From contig JAQXGF010000027.1 of the NCBI GenBank assembly GCA_029006155.1, forward strand, positions 62,001 through 126,000: a DNA stretch of 64,000 nucleotides, given 5' to 3'. Below, piece by piece: positions 40,457 through 50,178 of the stretch. Source of the stretch: Lachnospiraceae bacterium. Its GTDB lineage: Bacteria > Bacillota > Clostridia > Lachnospirales > Lachnospiraceae. The notes under the pieces are model-generated. The model was not told where the DNA came from and ran no database searches. It worked only from the letters and a program-made list of their open reading frames with translations. Position 1 is the stretch's first letter; the number at the start of each line of letters is the position of its first letter. The translations under genes and the position numbers were made by a program.

Positions 40457-41404
40457 ATGCGGACCATGGATGATTTCCGTGAATGGCTTTCCGACAACCT
40501 CCGGTATATTTTACTGGGGCTGGCAGTGATTTTACTGCTCATCATTGCATTTTTTGCGATCAAACTGATCAGGGGGATTGGCGCTCCAAAGACGAGCGAG
40601 CCGGAGACGCAGGCAGTCACAGAGACTGCGACAGAGGCGACAAAGGACGATACGGAGAACAAGCTGGTAAAGGAGGCTGCGGACTCTGAGTTGCAAAAGC
40701 TGGTAGAGCAGTATTATACAGCAGTAGCGGCACAGGATTACGACACGTTACAGAGCATCAGCGAGAGCTTTACCGACGAGGATAAAAAGAAGGTCGAGAA
40801 TGCGTCTGCGATTGAATCCTATAATAACATTGCAGTTTACTCAAAAAAAGGACTGACGGACGGTACTTACATTGTCTACGCGTACTGTGATGCGAAGATT
40901 ACAGGCATTGAGACGATGGCACCGCGGCTCGAAGAGCTCTATGTGCTCACAAATGCGGACGGGAAGCTTGTCTTTGGCGATACAGACAGCAGTCAGGAGC
41001 TGCAGGATTATGTGCTGAAGATGCAGACGGATGCGGATATCCAGGCACTGGTGAAGGATGTCAATGGACTTCTGGATGCGGCGATGCAAAAAGATGCAGA
41101 TCTTGCTTCCTATGTAGAGGCGCAAAAGAACAATCAGAATACGGACAGCACACAGACCGGTGACGGCGATACGAGCGGAGATACCGCGAATGGTGATACG
41201 ACGACCATGCAGGCGACGACCGGCGTGAATGTGCGGGCGGAGGCATCCGCAGATGCAGCGATCAATGGTTCTCTCTATGCTGGTATGCAGGTTGAGGTGC
41301 TCGAGAATCTGGACAATGGCTGGTCTCATATCCGTTATACCGCAGACGGTACGACGATTGAGGGATATGCGATGACGCAGTATCTGGAAGCGGTGCAGAA
41401 CTGA
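40457..41404 (+). CDS. Single-TM protein with C-terminal bacterial SH3 domain
   Basis: N-terminal TM 'YILLGLAVILLLIIAFFAI'; C-terminal 'TTGVNVRAEASADAAINGSLYAGMQVEVLENLDNGWSHIRY'. Confidence 0.85.
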   Translation: MRTMDDFREWLSDNLRYILLGLAVILLLIIAFFAIKLIRGIGAPKTSEPETQAVTETATEATKDDTENKLVKEAADSELQKLVEQYYTAVAAQDYDTLQSISESFTDEDKKKVENASAIESYNNIAVYSKKGLTDGTYIVYAYCDAKITGIETMAPRLEELYVLTNADGKLVFGDTDSSQELQDYVLKMQTDADIQALVKDVNGLLDAAMQKDADLASYVEAQKNNQNTDSTQTGDGDTSGDTANGDTTTMQATTGVNVRAEASADAAINGSLYAGMQVEVLENLDNGWSHIRYTADGTTIEGYAMTQYLEAVQN

Positions 41405-41674
41405 GAACGATCCGGCAGGTGACCGGTTTACAGGAAATGACAGATGGGTGGAATGTTTCTAAAGAGAGATATTCCACCCGTTTTGTGCCTTCTCATGGTT
41501 GTGAATCAGGCGGGGATGTGATAAGATACTTGCAATGCTGTTTCAAAAGCGGGTCAGTCGGCCATGCGATGGACCATCTTGCAGTTTTGTTGCGGTATCG
41601 CCAATAGTGGCTATAAAAAGCAGGAAGAAAAAACGGCAGAAAAGAGAGAAGAAAAACAGGAAGCAGAGGAAAGT

Positions 41675-42424
41675 ATGACACAGGGATTACGGAAGGCGGC
41701 GGCCGATGGCGCAGTGCGGCTCAATAAATACATCAGCGATGCGGGCGTATGCTCAAGAAGAGAGGCGGACCGGCTGATCGAGACGGGAAAAGTAGAAATT
41801 GACGGAATAGTGGCAACACTCGGCAGCAGGGTAAATCCGGGGCAGCGGGTAAAGGTAAATGGGAAACTCATTTCCAGAGAGGAAGAGATGGTGTTGCTCG
41901 CGGTCAATAAGCCACGCGGTGTCGTCTGTACGACCGATACGCGGTGGGGCGATCAGACGATTTATGAACTTTTGAACTATCCGAAGCGGATTTTTTCGAT
42001 CGGCAGGCTGGACAAGGATTCAGAAGGGTTGCTTCTGATGACGAACAACGGTGATATTCTGAATAAAATCATGCGCGCGGGCAATTATCATGAAAAGGAA
42101 TATGTCGTCACAGTCGATAAAGAGGTCACACCGGAATTCCTGAAAAAGATGTCGGAGGGCATTTATCTGGAAGAACTGGATGTGAAGACGAGACCGTGCC
42201 AGGTAGAAAAGGCCGGCAGCAACAGTTTCCGTATCATACTGACACAGGGACTGAACCGGCAGATCCGCCGTATGTGCAAAGCCTGTCACTATCGGGTGAC
42301 GAAGCTTCGGCGTGTCCGGATCATGAACATCGAGCTTGGCGATCTGCGTCCGGGCGCATATCGGAATGTGAGCCGCAAAGAATATGCGGTGCTGCGGGAG
42401 GCCCTGAAGAACTCAAGAGGGTGA
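41675..42424 (+). CDS. RsuA/RluB/RluF-family pseudouridine synthase
   Basis: S4 'VRLNKYISDAGVCSRREADRLIETGKVEIDG', 'RIFSIGRLDKDSEGLLLMTNNGD', 'LTQGLNRQIRRMCKA'; start chosen at MTQGL. Confidence 0.95.
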   Translation: MTQGLRKAAADGAVRLNKYISDAGVCSRREADRLIETGKVEIDGIVATLGSRVNPGQRVKVNGKLISREEEMVLLAVNKPRGVVCTTDTRWGDQTIYELLNYPKRIFSIGRLDKDSEGLLLMTNNGDILNKIMRAGNYHEKEYVVTVDKEVTPEFLKKMSEGIYLEELDVKTRPCQVEKAGSNSFRIILTQGLNRQIRRMCKACHYRVTKLRRVRIMNIELGDLRPGAYRNVSRKEYAVLREALKNSRG

Positions 42425-42510
42425 ATTGACCCGAAGGAAGTCTGAACGTGGATGCAAGCTTCGCAACAGGTGGCCGACCGGAATGTCGGCATAAAATGAG
42501 GATTGGGAAA

Positions 42511-44463
42511 ATGGAAAAACAGATCGAACGGATGCGGGAGCTCTCTGCCACGCTGCAGGCGGCTTCGAAAGCCTATTATCAGGAAGATAAAGAGATTATG
42601 AGCAATCTGGAGTACGACCGGCTGTATGATGAGCTGGTCGCGCTGGAAAAGGAGACGGGGACCGTTCTGGCGGGCAGCCCGACGGTGACGGTCGGCTATG
42701 AGTCGCTGGAGCAGCTTCCGAAGGAGCGGCATGAGGAGCCGATGCTCTCTCTGGACAAGACAAAAGAAGTGGCGGCACTGGCAGAATTTGCCGGGGACCA
42801 TGAAGTGCTGATGTCATGGAAGCTGGATGGACTGACCGTCGTGCTGACGTATCGCAACGGGGCGCTGGAAAAGGCAGTCACCCGTGGCAACGGAGAGGTC
42901 GGAGAAGTCATCACGAACAATGCGCGTGTGTTCCAGAACATCCCGCTGCAGATTTCCTATCAGGGTGAGCTGATCCTGCGCGGGGAGGCGGTCATCACGT
43001 ACTCAGAATTTGAAAAAATCAATGAGGAGATCGGTGAGGCAGACGGACAGTACAAGAATCCGCGCAATCTCTGCAGTGGCTCGGTCCGTCAGCTGAACAA
43101 TGAGATCACGGCAAAGCGCCATGTGCGGTTCTATGCATTTGCACTTGTACATGCGGATGGTGTGGAGTTTGACAACCTGCGGAGCAATCAGTTCGAGTGG
43201 CTGCGTTCCCAGGGATTTGATGTCGTGGAATATTATCGGGTAAATGCCAGTCAGGTGGCACAGTGCGTAGCCCGGTTTGAGGAGAAGATCCAGCATTACG
43301 ATGTGCCGTCAGATGGGCTGGTCGTGACATACAATGACATCGCCTATGGCCGGTCGCTTGGCCGGACGGCGAAATTTCCGCGGGATTCGATCGCATTTAA
43401 ATGGCAGGATGAGACGCGGGAGACCGTTTTACGTGAGATCGAGTGGAGTCCGTCGCGGACCGGGCTGATCAATCCGGTCGCAATTTTTGATCCGGTGGAG
43501 CTCGAGGGGACGACCGTGAGCCGGGCAAGCGTCCACAATCTGAGCATTATGCGATCACTGCAGCTTGGGCTTGGAGATACGATCACTGTTTATAAGGCAA
43601 ATATGATCATTCCGCAGATCGCGGAGAACCTGACGAAGAGCGGCAATATGCCCATTCCGGAGCACTGCCCGGCATGTGGCGGCAGGACGGAGATCCGAAA
43701 GGTCAATGAAGTCGAGACGCTCTACTGTACAAATGACCGCTGCAGCGCAAAGCGGATCAAGGCGTTTTCACTTTTCGTCAGCCGGGATGCGATGAATATC
43801 GAAGGGCTTTCGGAGGCGACACTGGAGAAGCTGATCGCACGGGGCTTCATTCACAATTTTGCAGATATCTATCATCTTGACCGGTATCGGGCAGAGATCG
43901 TGGAGATGGAAGGATTTGGCGAGAAGTCTTATGCGAATCTCATGGACAGCATTGAAAAATCGCGCACGACGCTGCTCTCAAGAGTCGTTTACGCACTCGG
44001 TATCCCGAATATCGGAGTGGCAAATGCGAAGCTGCTCTGCAAGTTCTTTGATTATGATTTTACAAGGCTTCGGGAGGCGGACGAGGAGGAGATCGCATCG
44101 ATCGAGGGAATCGGTCCGGTCATTGCAGCGTCGGTGGCAGGCTACTTTGCAGATGCGGCCAATGCGGCGGCAGTGGACGAACTGCTCACAGAGCTGACAA
44201 TTGAACGGCCGCAGGCAAATCCGCAGGCAGAGACGCTCACCGGAAAGACATTTGTGATCACCGGCAGTGTGGAGCACTTTGCAAACCGCAGTGAGCTGAA
44301 GGCTTACATTGAGGAGCGCGGAGGAAAGGTGACTGGATCCGTGACAAAGAAGACCGATTATCTGATTAATAATGATACGGCATCTGCTTCCTCGAAAAAC
44401 AAGAAGGCGCGGGAGCTGGGGATTCCGGTGATTTCCGAGGAGGAATTTCTGGGGATGATATAG
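42511..44463 (+). CDS. ligA: NAD-dependent DNA ligase LigA
   Basis: 'SWKLDGLTVVLTYRNG', 'CPACGGRTEIRK...CTNDRCSAK', helix-hairpin-helix and C-terminal BRCT 'LTGKTFVITGSVEHFANRSELKAYIEERGGKVTGSVTKKTDYLI'. Confidence 0.96.
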   Translation: MEKQIERMRELSATLQAASKAYYQEDKEIMSNLEYDRLYDELVALEKETGTVLAGSPTVTVGYESLEQLPKERHEEPMLSLDKTKEVAALAEFAGDHEVLMSWKLDGLTVVLTYRNGALEKAVTRGNGEVGEVITNNARVFQNIPLQISYQGELILRGEAVITYSEFEKINEEIGEADGQYKNPRNLCSGSVRQLNNEITAKRHVRFYAFALVHADGVEFDNLRSNQFEWLRSQGFDVVEYYRVNASQVAQCVARFEEKIQHYDVPSDGLVVTYNDIAYGRSLGRTAKFPRDSIAFKWQDETRETVLREIEWSPSRTGLINPVAIFDPVELEGTTVSRASVHNLSIMRSLQLGLGDTITVYKANMIIPQIAENLTKSGNMPIPEHCPACGGRTEIRKVNEVETLYCTNDRCSAKRIKAFSLFVSRDAMNIEGLSEATLEKLIARGFIHNFADIYHLDRYRAEIVEMEGFGEKSYANLMDSIEKSRTTLLSRVVYALGIPNIGVANAKLLCKFFDYDFTRLREADEEEIASIEGIGPVIAASVAGYFADAANAAAVDELLTELTIERPQANPQAETLTGKTFVITGSVEHFANRSELKAYIEERGGKVTGSVTKKTDYLINNDTASASSKNKKARELGIPVISEEEFLGMI

Positions 44464-44533
44464 GGCCTGTTTTGCTTATTTGTAAAAAGATTCGATAGAG
44501 AAAAGAAAGAACAGAAAGAACAGGAGAAAAGTT

Positions 44534-45466
44534 ATGCCAATTAAAGTACAGAGCGATTTACCTGCAAGAGAAATTCTGGAGCGGGAAAATATATTCGTCA
44601 TGGATGAGAACCGTGCGGTGCATCAGGACATCCGTCCGATCCACATTGCGATTCTGAACCTGATGCCGCTGAAAGAGGATACGGAACTGCAGCTTTTGCG
44701 TTCTCTCTCCAACACGCCGCTGCAGGTCGATGTCACATTTGTAAAAGTGAGCTCACATGAGGCGAAGAATACGTCCACGAGCCATCTGAATAAATTTTAT
44801 GTGGAATTTGACGACATCAAGGATCGCCGTTTCGATGGAATGATCATCACCGGAGCGCCGGTGGAGCTGATGGAATTCGAGGAGGTAGACTACTGGGAGG
44901 AGCTGACCCATATCATTGACTGGACAGAGACGAATGTGACGTCCACGATCTATCTTTGCTGGGCAGCGCAGGCAGGGCTTTACTATCATTATGGACTGCA
45001 GAAGAAGCTGCTGGATCACAAGATGTTCGGCCTGTTCCGGCATCGGGTGCTGAACCGGAAGATTCCGCTCGTGCGCGGCTTTGACGATGAATTTTATGCG
45101 CCACATTCCCGCCACACGGATGTGCCGATCGAGGAGATCCGCAAAGTGAAGGAACTCACGATTCTGGCGGAATCGGAGGAAGCGGGACTGTTTCTTGCGA
45201 TGGCGGACAATGGCCGCAAGATTTTTGTCATGGGGCATCCGGAGTACGACCGCGTGACACTCGATGGAGAATATAAGCGGGATCTCGGAAAAGGACTTCC
45301 GATCGATCTTCCGAAAAATTATTATCCGGACGACAACCCGGACAACAAGCCGCTTCTGATGTGGAGATCCCATGCGAACAATCTGTATACGAATTGGCTC
45401 AATTATTACGTTTACCAGGTAACGCCGTATGACCTGGACGGGACACCGGATTTTTCGCGGATGTAA
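44534..45466 (+). CDS. metA: Homoserine O-acyltransferase (MetA family)
   Basis: 'MPIKVQSDLPAREILERENIFVM', 'LNLMPLKEDTELQLLRSLSNTPLQV', 'YLCWAAQAGLYYHYG'. Confidence 0.96.
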   Translation: MPIKVQSDLPAREILERENIFVMDENRAVHQDIRPIHIAILNLMPLKEDTELQLLRSLSNTPLQVDVTFVKVSSHEAKNTSTSHLNKFYVEFDDIKDRRFDGMIITGAPVELMEFEEVDYWEELTHIIDWTETNVTSTIYLCWAAQAGLYYHYGLQKKLLDHKMFGLFRHRVLNRKIPLVRGFDDEFYAPHSRHTDVPIEEIRKVKELTILAESEEAGLFLAMADNGRKIFVMGHPEYDRVTLDGEYKRDLGKGLPIDLPKNYYPDDNPDNKPLLMWRSHANNLYTNWLNYYVYQVTPYDLDGTPDFSRM

Positions 45467-45623
45467 GATCACGTTTTGTTTTGCTATAAGAAAAAGTAAT
45501 AGCAAGCCATCCTGTTTTGTGATAAGCCGATTTTCCCCAATTCAATTGACAAATGGAAAGGGAAGTGTTAAGATTCATACCAATCCGATAGGAATTTAGG
45601 AAAAGAAAACGAAAGAGAGGAAA

Positions 45624-46523
45624 ATGATTATGAAAAAATTAGTTTCTTTTGGTTTAGCACTGGCACTGGCAGCATCCACACTTTCCATGACTGCATTTGC
45701 AGAAGAGGATAAGACGATCAAGGTAGCAGCATCCGCGACCCCGCATGCAGAGATTCTGGAGCAGGCAAAGCCGATTCTGGAAGAGCAGGGCTGGGATCTG
45801 GAAGTCACCGTGTTTGATGATTACGTACAGCCGAATCTGGTTGTTGAGAGCGGAGACTTCGATGCGAACTACTTCCAGCATATTCCGTATCTGGACAACT
45901 TCAATGAGGAGCAGGGTACGCATCTCGTAAATGCAGGCGGCATCCACTACGAGCCGTTCGGAATTTATCCGGGAACAAAGGCTTCTCTGGATGAGCTGGA
46001 GGATGGCGATGTGATCGCAGTTCCGAATGATACGACAAATGAGGCGAGAGCACTTCTGCTGCTCGAGGCAAACGGTGTGATCAAGCTGAAAGAGGATGCA
46101 GGACTGACCGCTACAGTAAAGGATATCGAAGAGAATCCGAAAAATGTTGAGATTCAGGAGCTTGAGGCAGCTCAGGTACCGCGTGTAAAGGATGAGGTAG
46201 CATTCGTAGTCCTGAATGGTAACTATGCACTGGAGGCAGGCTTCTCTGTAGCAAAGGATGCGATTGCATATGAGACTTCTGATTCTGAGGCTGCAAAGAC
46301 CTATGTAAATGTCATCGCAGTAAAAGAGGGCAATGAGCACAGTGACAAGATCACCGCACTGGTTGATGTACTGAAGTCCGATGCGATCAAGCAGTATATC
46401 ATCGACACCTACGACGGAGCAGTCATCCCGTTTGAGGATTCTGCAGACGAGGCAGAGAGCGAGACCGAGGCAGCTTCTGAGGAGGCAGCGACCGAGGCGG
46501 CAACAGAGGCAGTTACCGAGTAA
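45624..46523 (+). CDS. metQ: MetQ/NlpA-family methionine ABC transporter substrate-binding protein
   Basis: 'IKVAASATPHAEILEQAKPILEEQGWDLEV', 'DANYFQHIPYLDNFN'; followed by metN and metI. Confidence 0.95.
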   Translation: MIMKKLVSFGLALALAASTLSMTAFAEEDKTIKVAASATPHAEILEQAKPILEEQGWDLEVTVFDDYVQPNLVVESGDFDANYFQHIPYLDNFNEEQGTHLVNAGGIHYEPFGIYPGTKASLDELEDGDVIAVPNDTTNEARALLLLEANGVIKLKEDAGLTATVKDIEENPKNVEIQELEAAQVPRVKDEVAFVVLNGNYALEAGFSVAKDAIAYETSDSEAAKTYVNVIAVKEGNEHSDKITALVDVLKSDAIKQYIIDTYDGAVIPFEDSADEAESETEAASEEAATEAATEAVTE

Positions 46524-46537
46524 TCAAGACCCCATCC

Positions 46538-46583
46538 AAAGACTGGCACAGCAGCGGAACCCCAAAGCGTGCCGGTCTTTTTC
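46538..46583 (+). terminator. Intercistronic terminator/attenuator between metQ and metN
   Basis: AAAGACTGGCAC...GTGCCGGTCTTTTTCTT. Confidence 0.75.
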
Positions 46584-46675
46584 TTACACTTTTTTATATT
46601 CGCTTGAAATCTGTCCGGAAAAAGGGTAAGATGAATAATGATGTAGAAATTCAAATCAAACAGGAGAAAAATGTT

Positions 46676-47686
46676 ATGGAACCAATTATCCGAGTGGAAC
46701 ATCTGTGCAAAACGTTTGATGGCAGAGATAATACCGTACATGCGGCAAAGGATATTAGCTTTGACATCGAACGTGGAGATATTTTTGGAATTATTGGTCT
46801 GTCCGGCGCGGGCAAGAGTACGCTGGTGCGCTGCCTGAATCTGCTGGAAAAGCCGACCTCCGGCAAGGTGCTGGTGGACGGAAAAGACCTGATGACACTT
46901 TCCGGCAAGGAGCTGCGCCTGATGCGGCGTGATATCGGCATGATTTTCCAGCATTTCAATCTGCTCATGCAGAAGAGTGTGCTGGACAATGTCTGCTTCC
47001 CGCTGAAGATCAATGGGATCAAGGGGGAAAAGGCAAAAAAACGGGCCATGGAGCTTCTGGAGACGGTAGGGCTGTCAGAAAAAGCGCACGCCTATCCATC
47101 CCAGCTTTCCGGAGGGCAGAAGCAGCGTGTGGCGATTGCACGTGTGCTTGCAAACAATCCGAAGATCCTGCTCTGCGATGAGGCGACCTCGGCGCTGGAT
47201 CCGCAGACGACGAAATCGATTCTGAGTCTGCTAAAGGAGATCAATGAAAAATACGGCATTACGATCGTCGTGATCACACATGAGATGAGCGTTGTGCAGG
47301 AGATCTGTCGTCATGTGGCGGTACTGGATCACGGAGAGCTCGCAGAGTCCGGCACGGTGCAGGAGCTGTTCCGCGCGCCGAAGACCGATGCGGCAAAGAA
47401 GCTGATCCTGACCGGTACGGAGCAGATCGAGCGGATGCACGGAGAGTATCTGATCCGTGTGACCTTCGGCGGCCAGTCTTCCTTTGAGCCGGTGATCGGC
47501 AATCTCGTGCTGGAGTACAAGACACCGGTCAATATTCTGTATGCAGATACGAAAAATATCGATGGAAATGCAGAGGGAGAGATGATTCTGCAGCTTCCGG
47601 AAGTAAAAGAGACGGCGGATCGTATGATCAAAGATCTGAAAGCGAAAAATCTGGGAGTGGAGGTGCTGGATCATTATGTGGGATAG
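46676..47686 (+). CDS. metN: Methionine ABC transporter ATP-binding protein
   Basis: Walker A 'GLSGAGKSTLVRC', signature 'LSGGQKQRVAIARVL', C-terminal NIL-like domain. Confidence 0.96.
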   Translation: MEPIIRVEHLCKTFDGRDNTVHAAKDISFDIERGDIFGIIGLSGAGKSTLVRCLNLLEKPTSGKVLVDGKDLMTLSGKELRLMRRDIGMIFQHFNLLMQKSVLDNVCFPLKINGIKGEKAKKRAMELLETVGLSEKAHAYPSQLSGGQKQRVAIARVLANNPKILLCDEATSALDPQTTKSILSLLKEINEKYGITIVVITHEMSVVQEICRHVAVLDHGELAESGTVQELFRAPKTDAAKKLILTGTEQIERMHGEYLIRVTFGGQSSFEPVIGNLVLEYKTPVNILYADTKNIDGNAEGEMILQLPEVKETADRMIKDLKAKNLGVEVLDHYVG

Positions 47687-48359
47687 TTCTATGACGATTA
47701 TGCTGCTGGAAGGCACAAGGGATACGTTATACATGACACTGCTGGCGACGTTCTTTGGTTATGTGTTTGGGCTGCCGATGGGCATTGCGCTGATGGTGAC
47801 GGCAAAGGATGGCATTCAGCCGAATTCCAAAGCGGGACAGAGGGTGTATGCAGTGATTTATAAGATTCTGGATGTGATCGTGAATATCACGCGAAGCATC
47901 CCGTTTCTGATTTTACTGATACTGGTCATTCCGCTGACGAAGCTGATCGTTGGCAAGAGCTATGGATCCGCGGCGACGATCGTTCCGCTGACGATTGCGG
48001 CGGCTCCGTTTATCGCGCGTATGGTGGAGTCCTCATTAAAGGAAGTAGACCGGGGCGTGATCGAGGCAGCGCAGTCGATGGGTGCGAGCACGGGAAGAAT
48101 CATCTGGAGTGTGCTGCTTGTGGAGGCGCGTACCTCCCTGCTCGTCGGCGTGACGATTGCGATCGGTACGATCCTCGGGTATTCGGCGATGGCAGGAGCT
48201 GTCGGCGGAGGCGGACTCGGTGACATCGCGATCCGGTATGGTTACTATCGGTATCAGACCGATGTCATGCTGGTGACGATTGTGATTCTGGTGCTGCTGG
48301 TACAGATTTTGCAGAGCATTGGTATGATGCTCTCGAAGAAGTTGGACCGGAGACGCTAA
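47676..48359 (+). CDS. metI: Methionine ABC transporter permease
   Basis: 'GTRDTLYMTLLATFFGYVFGLPMG' and 'AAQSMGASTGRIIW...AGAVGGGGLGDIAIRYGYYRYQTDVM'. Confidence 0.96.
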   Translation: MWDSSMTIMLLEGTRDTLYMTLLATFFGYVFGLPMGIALMVTAKDGIQPNSKAGQRVYAVIYKILDVIVNITRSIPFLILLILVIPLTKLIVGKSYGSAATIVPLTIAAAPFIARMVESSLKEVDRGVIEAAQSMGASTGRIIWSVLLVEARTSLLVGVTIAIGTILGYSAMAGAVGGGGLGDIAIRYGYYRYQTDVMLVTIVILVLLVQILQSIGMMLSKKLDRRR

Positions 48360-48383
48360 GAAAGAGAAAGGAAGACGGAAAAG

Positions 48384-49460
48384 ATGAAGACAGAAAGAGT
48401 AGCACGGGTACTTGCAGAGATGAAGAAGCTGGGACTTTCCCAGATGATTATTACGGATCCGACATCGATCAGCTATCTGGCGGTGCACTATGAGAATCCG
48501 ATCGAGCGTTTTTGGGCGCTGTATCTGAGATCGGACGGAACGCATAAGCTGGTGGCGAACCGCCTGTTTACGTTAAATGATGTATCCGGAGTGGATATCC
48601 TCTGGTACACGGATTCGGAGGACGGGACGGCAGTGCTGAATCCGTACATTGATCATACGGCAGCGCTTGGTATCGATAAAGTCATGTCAGCGAAATTCCT
48701 GATCCGGCTGATGGAGCAGGATGCGGCACCGAAGTATGTAAATGGTTCCGACTGTGTGGACAACATCCGTTCGAGAAAGGATGCCGAGGAGCAGGAGAAG
48801 ATGCGCGAGGCATCCCGGATCAACGATGCGGCGATGGCAAAATTTAAAGAACTGGTACACGAGGGAATGACAGAACTGCAGATCGCAGACCAGATGGAAG
48901 CGATTTATAAGTCGCTCGGTGCAGAAGGTTACTCTTTTGATCCGCTGGTCGGCTTTGGCGGCAATGCGGCAAATGGCCATCATGAGCCGGATGCGACCGT
49001 TCTGAAAAAAGGAGACTGTGTGCTCTTTGATGTGGGATGTAAAAAGGATGGCTACTGCTCTGATATGACGCGTACCTTTTTCTTTGGCGAAGTGAGCGAG
49101 GAGCACCGGAAAGTCTATGAGACGGTATTGCGTGCGCAGGAAGCGGCAGAGCGTGCAATTCATCCGGGTGTGAAGCTCTCCGAGATCGACCGGGTAGCCC
49201 GTGGCATCATCGAGGAGGCCGGATATGGCCCGTATTTTACGCACCGGCTTGGTCATTTCATCGGTGCGGAAGTACATGAAAAGGGGGATGTGTCCGAGGC
49301 GAGCGAGATCATCGCACAGCCGGGTATGACTTTTTCCATCGAACCGGGCATCTATCTGCCAGGTGATGTGGGCGTACGGATCGAAGATCTGGTGCTCGTG
49401 ACGGAGGATGGTGTAGAGATCCTGAACCACTATCCGAAGGAGCTGCAGATTATAAAATAA
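48384..49460 (+). CDS. M24 family aminopeptidase (Xaa-Pro peptidase-like)
   Basis: 'GFGGNAANGHHEPDATVLKKGDCVLFDVGCKKDGYCSDMTRTFFFG', 'HRLGHFIGAEVHEKGDV', 'MTFSIEPGIYLPG'. Confidence 0.95.
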   Translation: MKTERVARVLAEMKKLGLSQMIITDPTSISYLAVHYENPIERFWALYLRSDGTHKLVANRLFTLNDVSGVDILWYTDSEDGTAVLNPYIDHTAALGIDKVMSAKFLIRLMEQDAAPKYVNGSDCVDNIRSRKDAEEQEKMREASRINDAAMAKFKELVHEGMTELQIADQMEAIYKSLGAEGYSFDPLVGFGGNAANGHHEPDATVLKKGDCVLFDVGCKKDGYCSDMTRTFFFGEVSEEHRKVYETVLRAQEAAERAIHPGVKLSEIDRVARGIIEEAGYGPYFTHRLGHFIGAEVHEKGDVSEASEIIAQPGMTFSIEPGIYLPGDVGVRIEDLVLVTEDGVEILNHYPKELQIIK

Positions 49461-49492
49461 AGCTTTTACAGATAAGAAAATAAAATAAAATG

Positions 49493-49524
49493 CTGCCATC
49501 AGTCATCGATTGGTGGCAGTTTTT
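49493..49524. terminator. Intrinsic terminator
   Basis: CTGCCATCA-gtcatcgat-TGGTGGCAG followed by TTTTT. Confidence 0.75.
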
Positions 49525-49550
49525 ATATTGCAGAAGTGGCTTATATTTCC

Positions 49551-50165
49551 TTACTTCAAATACCAGATCGCGAGCTGGGTGCGATCACGCAGATTTAACT
49601 TATTTAAAATGGTGCTCAGATAATTGCGCACCGTTCCTTCGCCGAAGCAGAGCGCTTCGGCGATTTCCTTATTCGAAAGACCGTCGGCGACAAGCCGGAT
49701 GATATCAGCTTCTTTTTCTGAGAGGTCGAATTTCCGGAAGTCGGCGGTCTCTTTTTTCTGCAGCAGATCCGGAAGCTTCTGGACGATCTCATCGCCGAAG
49801 ACCGTCTGCCCGTCGTAGACGGCCCGGATCGCCGGGATGATGTGTGCGTAGTCCTGCTTGAGCAGATAACCTTTTGTGCCGATACGGAGGGCTTTCACGA
49901 TGTATTCGTCATCCGAAAATGTCGTGAGCAGCAGAATACGGGCTGAAGGATGTTGTTTCAGGATCTGCTGTGCCGCATCCAATCCGCTCATATCCTTCAT
50001 CCGGATGTCAAGCAGGAGCAGATCGGGCAGATGCGTATCATAAAGCGTGATCGCTTCAGCGCCGGAGCAGCCGGTCGCGATGACGTGAAGCTCCGGGTCG
50101 GCTTCTAAAATGATTTTCAGTGCGGTGGTGACGAGCAGGTCGTCATCGACGAGGATCAGGTTCAT
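49551..50165 (-). CDS. NarL/FixJ-family response regulator
   Basis: REC 'ILVDDDLLVTTALKIILEADPEL...LLLDIRMKDMSG' and LuxR HTH 'LSEKEADIIRLVADGLSNKEIAEALCFGEGTVRNYLSTILNKLNL'. Confidence 0.95.
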   Translation of the reverse strand: MNLILVDDDLLVTTALKIILEADPELHVIATGCSGAEAITLYDTHLPDLLLLDIRMKDMSGLDAAQQILKQHPSARILLLTTFSDDEYIVKALRIGTKGYLLKQDYAHIIPAIRAVYDGQTVFGDEIVQKLPDLLQKKETADFRKFDLSEKEADIIRLVADGLSNKEIAEALCFGEGTVRNYLSTILNKLNLRDRTQLAIWYLK

Positions 50166-50178
50166 GGAAGCTCCTTTC

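Noticed and set aside
44464-45623. SAM (S-box) riboswitch upstream of metA or metQ
   Set aside because: The intergenic regions (44464-44533 and 45467-45623) are too short or lack the recognisable multi-stem S-box pattern plus terminator; no riboswitch could be supported.
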